DNA of 64,000 nt. It comes from Kocuria sp. p3-SID1428 (GTDB lineage: Bacteria; Actinomycetota; Actinomycetes; Actinomycetales; Micrococcaceae). Location: positions 1-64,000 of the forward strand of contig NZ_JALXVH010000003.1 of assembly GCF_025149945.1 (NCBI RefSeq), in the 5' to 3' direction. The position numbers and the translations under genes are program-made. The notes below the pieces were generated by a model. That model was given only the letters and a program-made list of their open reading frames with translations, was not told where the DNA came from and did no database searches. Below are positions 63,528 to 64,000 of this stretch, piece by piece (the stretch's first letter is position 1; each line of letters starts with the position of its first letter).

Positions 63528-64000
63528 TCGGCCTGTACGCCCATCATCAGGGGGCCGGGCATCTCACCCGCTGCCGCGCGCTCGCCCGCGCCCTGGCCCC
63601 GTACGAGGAGGCGGTGATCCTCTCCTCCCACCCCGAGGCCGACGTGGTCCTGCCGATGGACGCCCCCGCCGACGAGCGCGGCGTCACCGCCCACGGGGCG
63701 CTGCACTGGGCGCCGCAGGGCCACGACGGATACACCGAGCGCATGGCGATGATCGCCGCGTGGGTGCGCGATCACCGCCCCTCGGTCGTCCACGTGGACC
63801 TCTCCGTCGAGGTGACGGCGCTGGTGCGCCTGCTCGGGGTGCCCACGACCGTCCAGGCCCTGCCGGGCATCCGCGACGACGCCCCGCACGAGCTCTCCTT
63901 CCGGCTGGCCGATCGGATCGTGGCGGCGTGGCCTGACTGGGTTGCGCTGCCGGCTCACCTGGCGCCGTCAGCCGAGCGGGTGCATCGGGTGGGCGGGATC
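63524..64000 (+). CDS. MurG/GT28-like glycosyltransferase, truncated by window end
   Basis: The first 159 residues only; the frame is open to the right edge. It opens VIGLYAHHQGAGHLTRCRALARAL, the GxGHxxR phosphate-binding loop of GT28/GT1 enzymes, followed by VVHVDLSVEVTALVRLLGVPTTVQALPG. GTG 63524 overlaps the previous stop by 4 nt, so it is the third gene of the rightward operon. Confidence 0.75.
   Translation, partial: MIGLYAHHQGAGHLTRCRALARALAPYEEAVILSSHPEADVVLPMDAPADERGVTAHGALHWAPQGHDGYTERMAMIAAWVRDHRPSVVHVDLSVEVTALVRLLGVPTTVQALPGIRDDAPHELSFRLADRIVAAWPDWVALPAHLAPSAERVHRVGGI

Overview
The window is very GC-rich, with strong G/C preference at third codon positions and many GTG starts. 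It carries actinobacterial hallmarks: a DUF3151 gene, a one-ORF ferredoxin sulfite reductase with cysHDN, a CSG-type histidine ammonia-lyase, an S-box (SAM-I) leader of the actinobacterial kind, and many leaderless genes with a TANNNT box 6-7 nt before the start codon. A chromosomal segment of a Micrococcales-type actinobacterium (Micrococcaceae or a relative) fits best; genus is not determined. No phage, plasmid, insertion-sequence or CRISPR feature was seen.

Region by region. 1-2.7 kb: a SAM riboswitch and two tandem short MetE-like methyltransferases separated by a long perfect palindrome. 2.8-9.7 kb: thioesterase, FMN reductase, M13 peptidase, nitrilase-family amidase, two DUF202 membrane proteins and an amino acid permease. 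9.9-32.6 kb: a housekeeping backbone, purA / DUF3151 / fbaA / trmH / pyrE, interrupted by three accessory blocks. These are (a) a SAM-riboswitch metF-metE locus read as one ORF, (b) glmS plus the mannitol mtlA-mtlD operon, and (c) a compact exopolysaccharide-like operon pelG-pelF-GHL15. Upstream of pyrE lie an oxidoreductase and the molybdate operon mop-modA-modB-modC. 32.7-36.9 kb: nadE, an orphan second GHL15 protein, xthA and an unknown gene. 37-41 kb: hutH, an IclR regulator and a divergent permease. 41-45 kb: a tandem family of YkvI-like membrane proteins whose middle copy is a pseudogene. 45-46.5 kb: a lipoprotein, an ASCH protein and tRNAs Phe, Asp and Glu. 46.6-48.4 kb: a small zincin and an aldonolactone oxidase. 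48.6-57.9 kb: an assimilatory sulfur operon cysI-cysH-cysD-cysN-ssuA-ssuB-ssuC-fpr. 58-64 kb: a divergent glycosyltransferase/WcbI surface-polysaccharide cluster that runs off the right edge.

Methionine and sulfur metabolism is the common theme. Sulfate and probably organosulfonates are imported and reduced to sulfide by the cys/ssu/fpr operon. Methyl transfer to homocysteine is served by the MetF-MetE locus and by two additional MetE-like proteins, and both of these methionine loci carry S-box leaders. The second theme is cell-surface carbohydrate: the PelG/PelF/GHL15 operon, its GHL15 paralogue, GlmS (amino-sugar supply) and the right-edge glycosyltransferase cluster. The most unusual items are the in-frame metF-metE fusion with an internal start signal, the stripped-down pel-like operon whose hydrolase-like protein has no signal peptide, the split of the molybdate-binding TOBE domain away from ModC, and the YkvI pseudogene with a 3-bp duplication that makes a stop codon.
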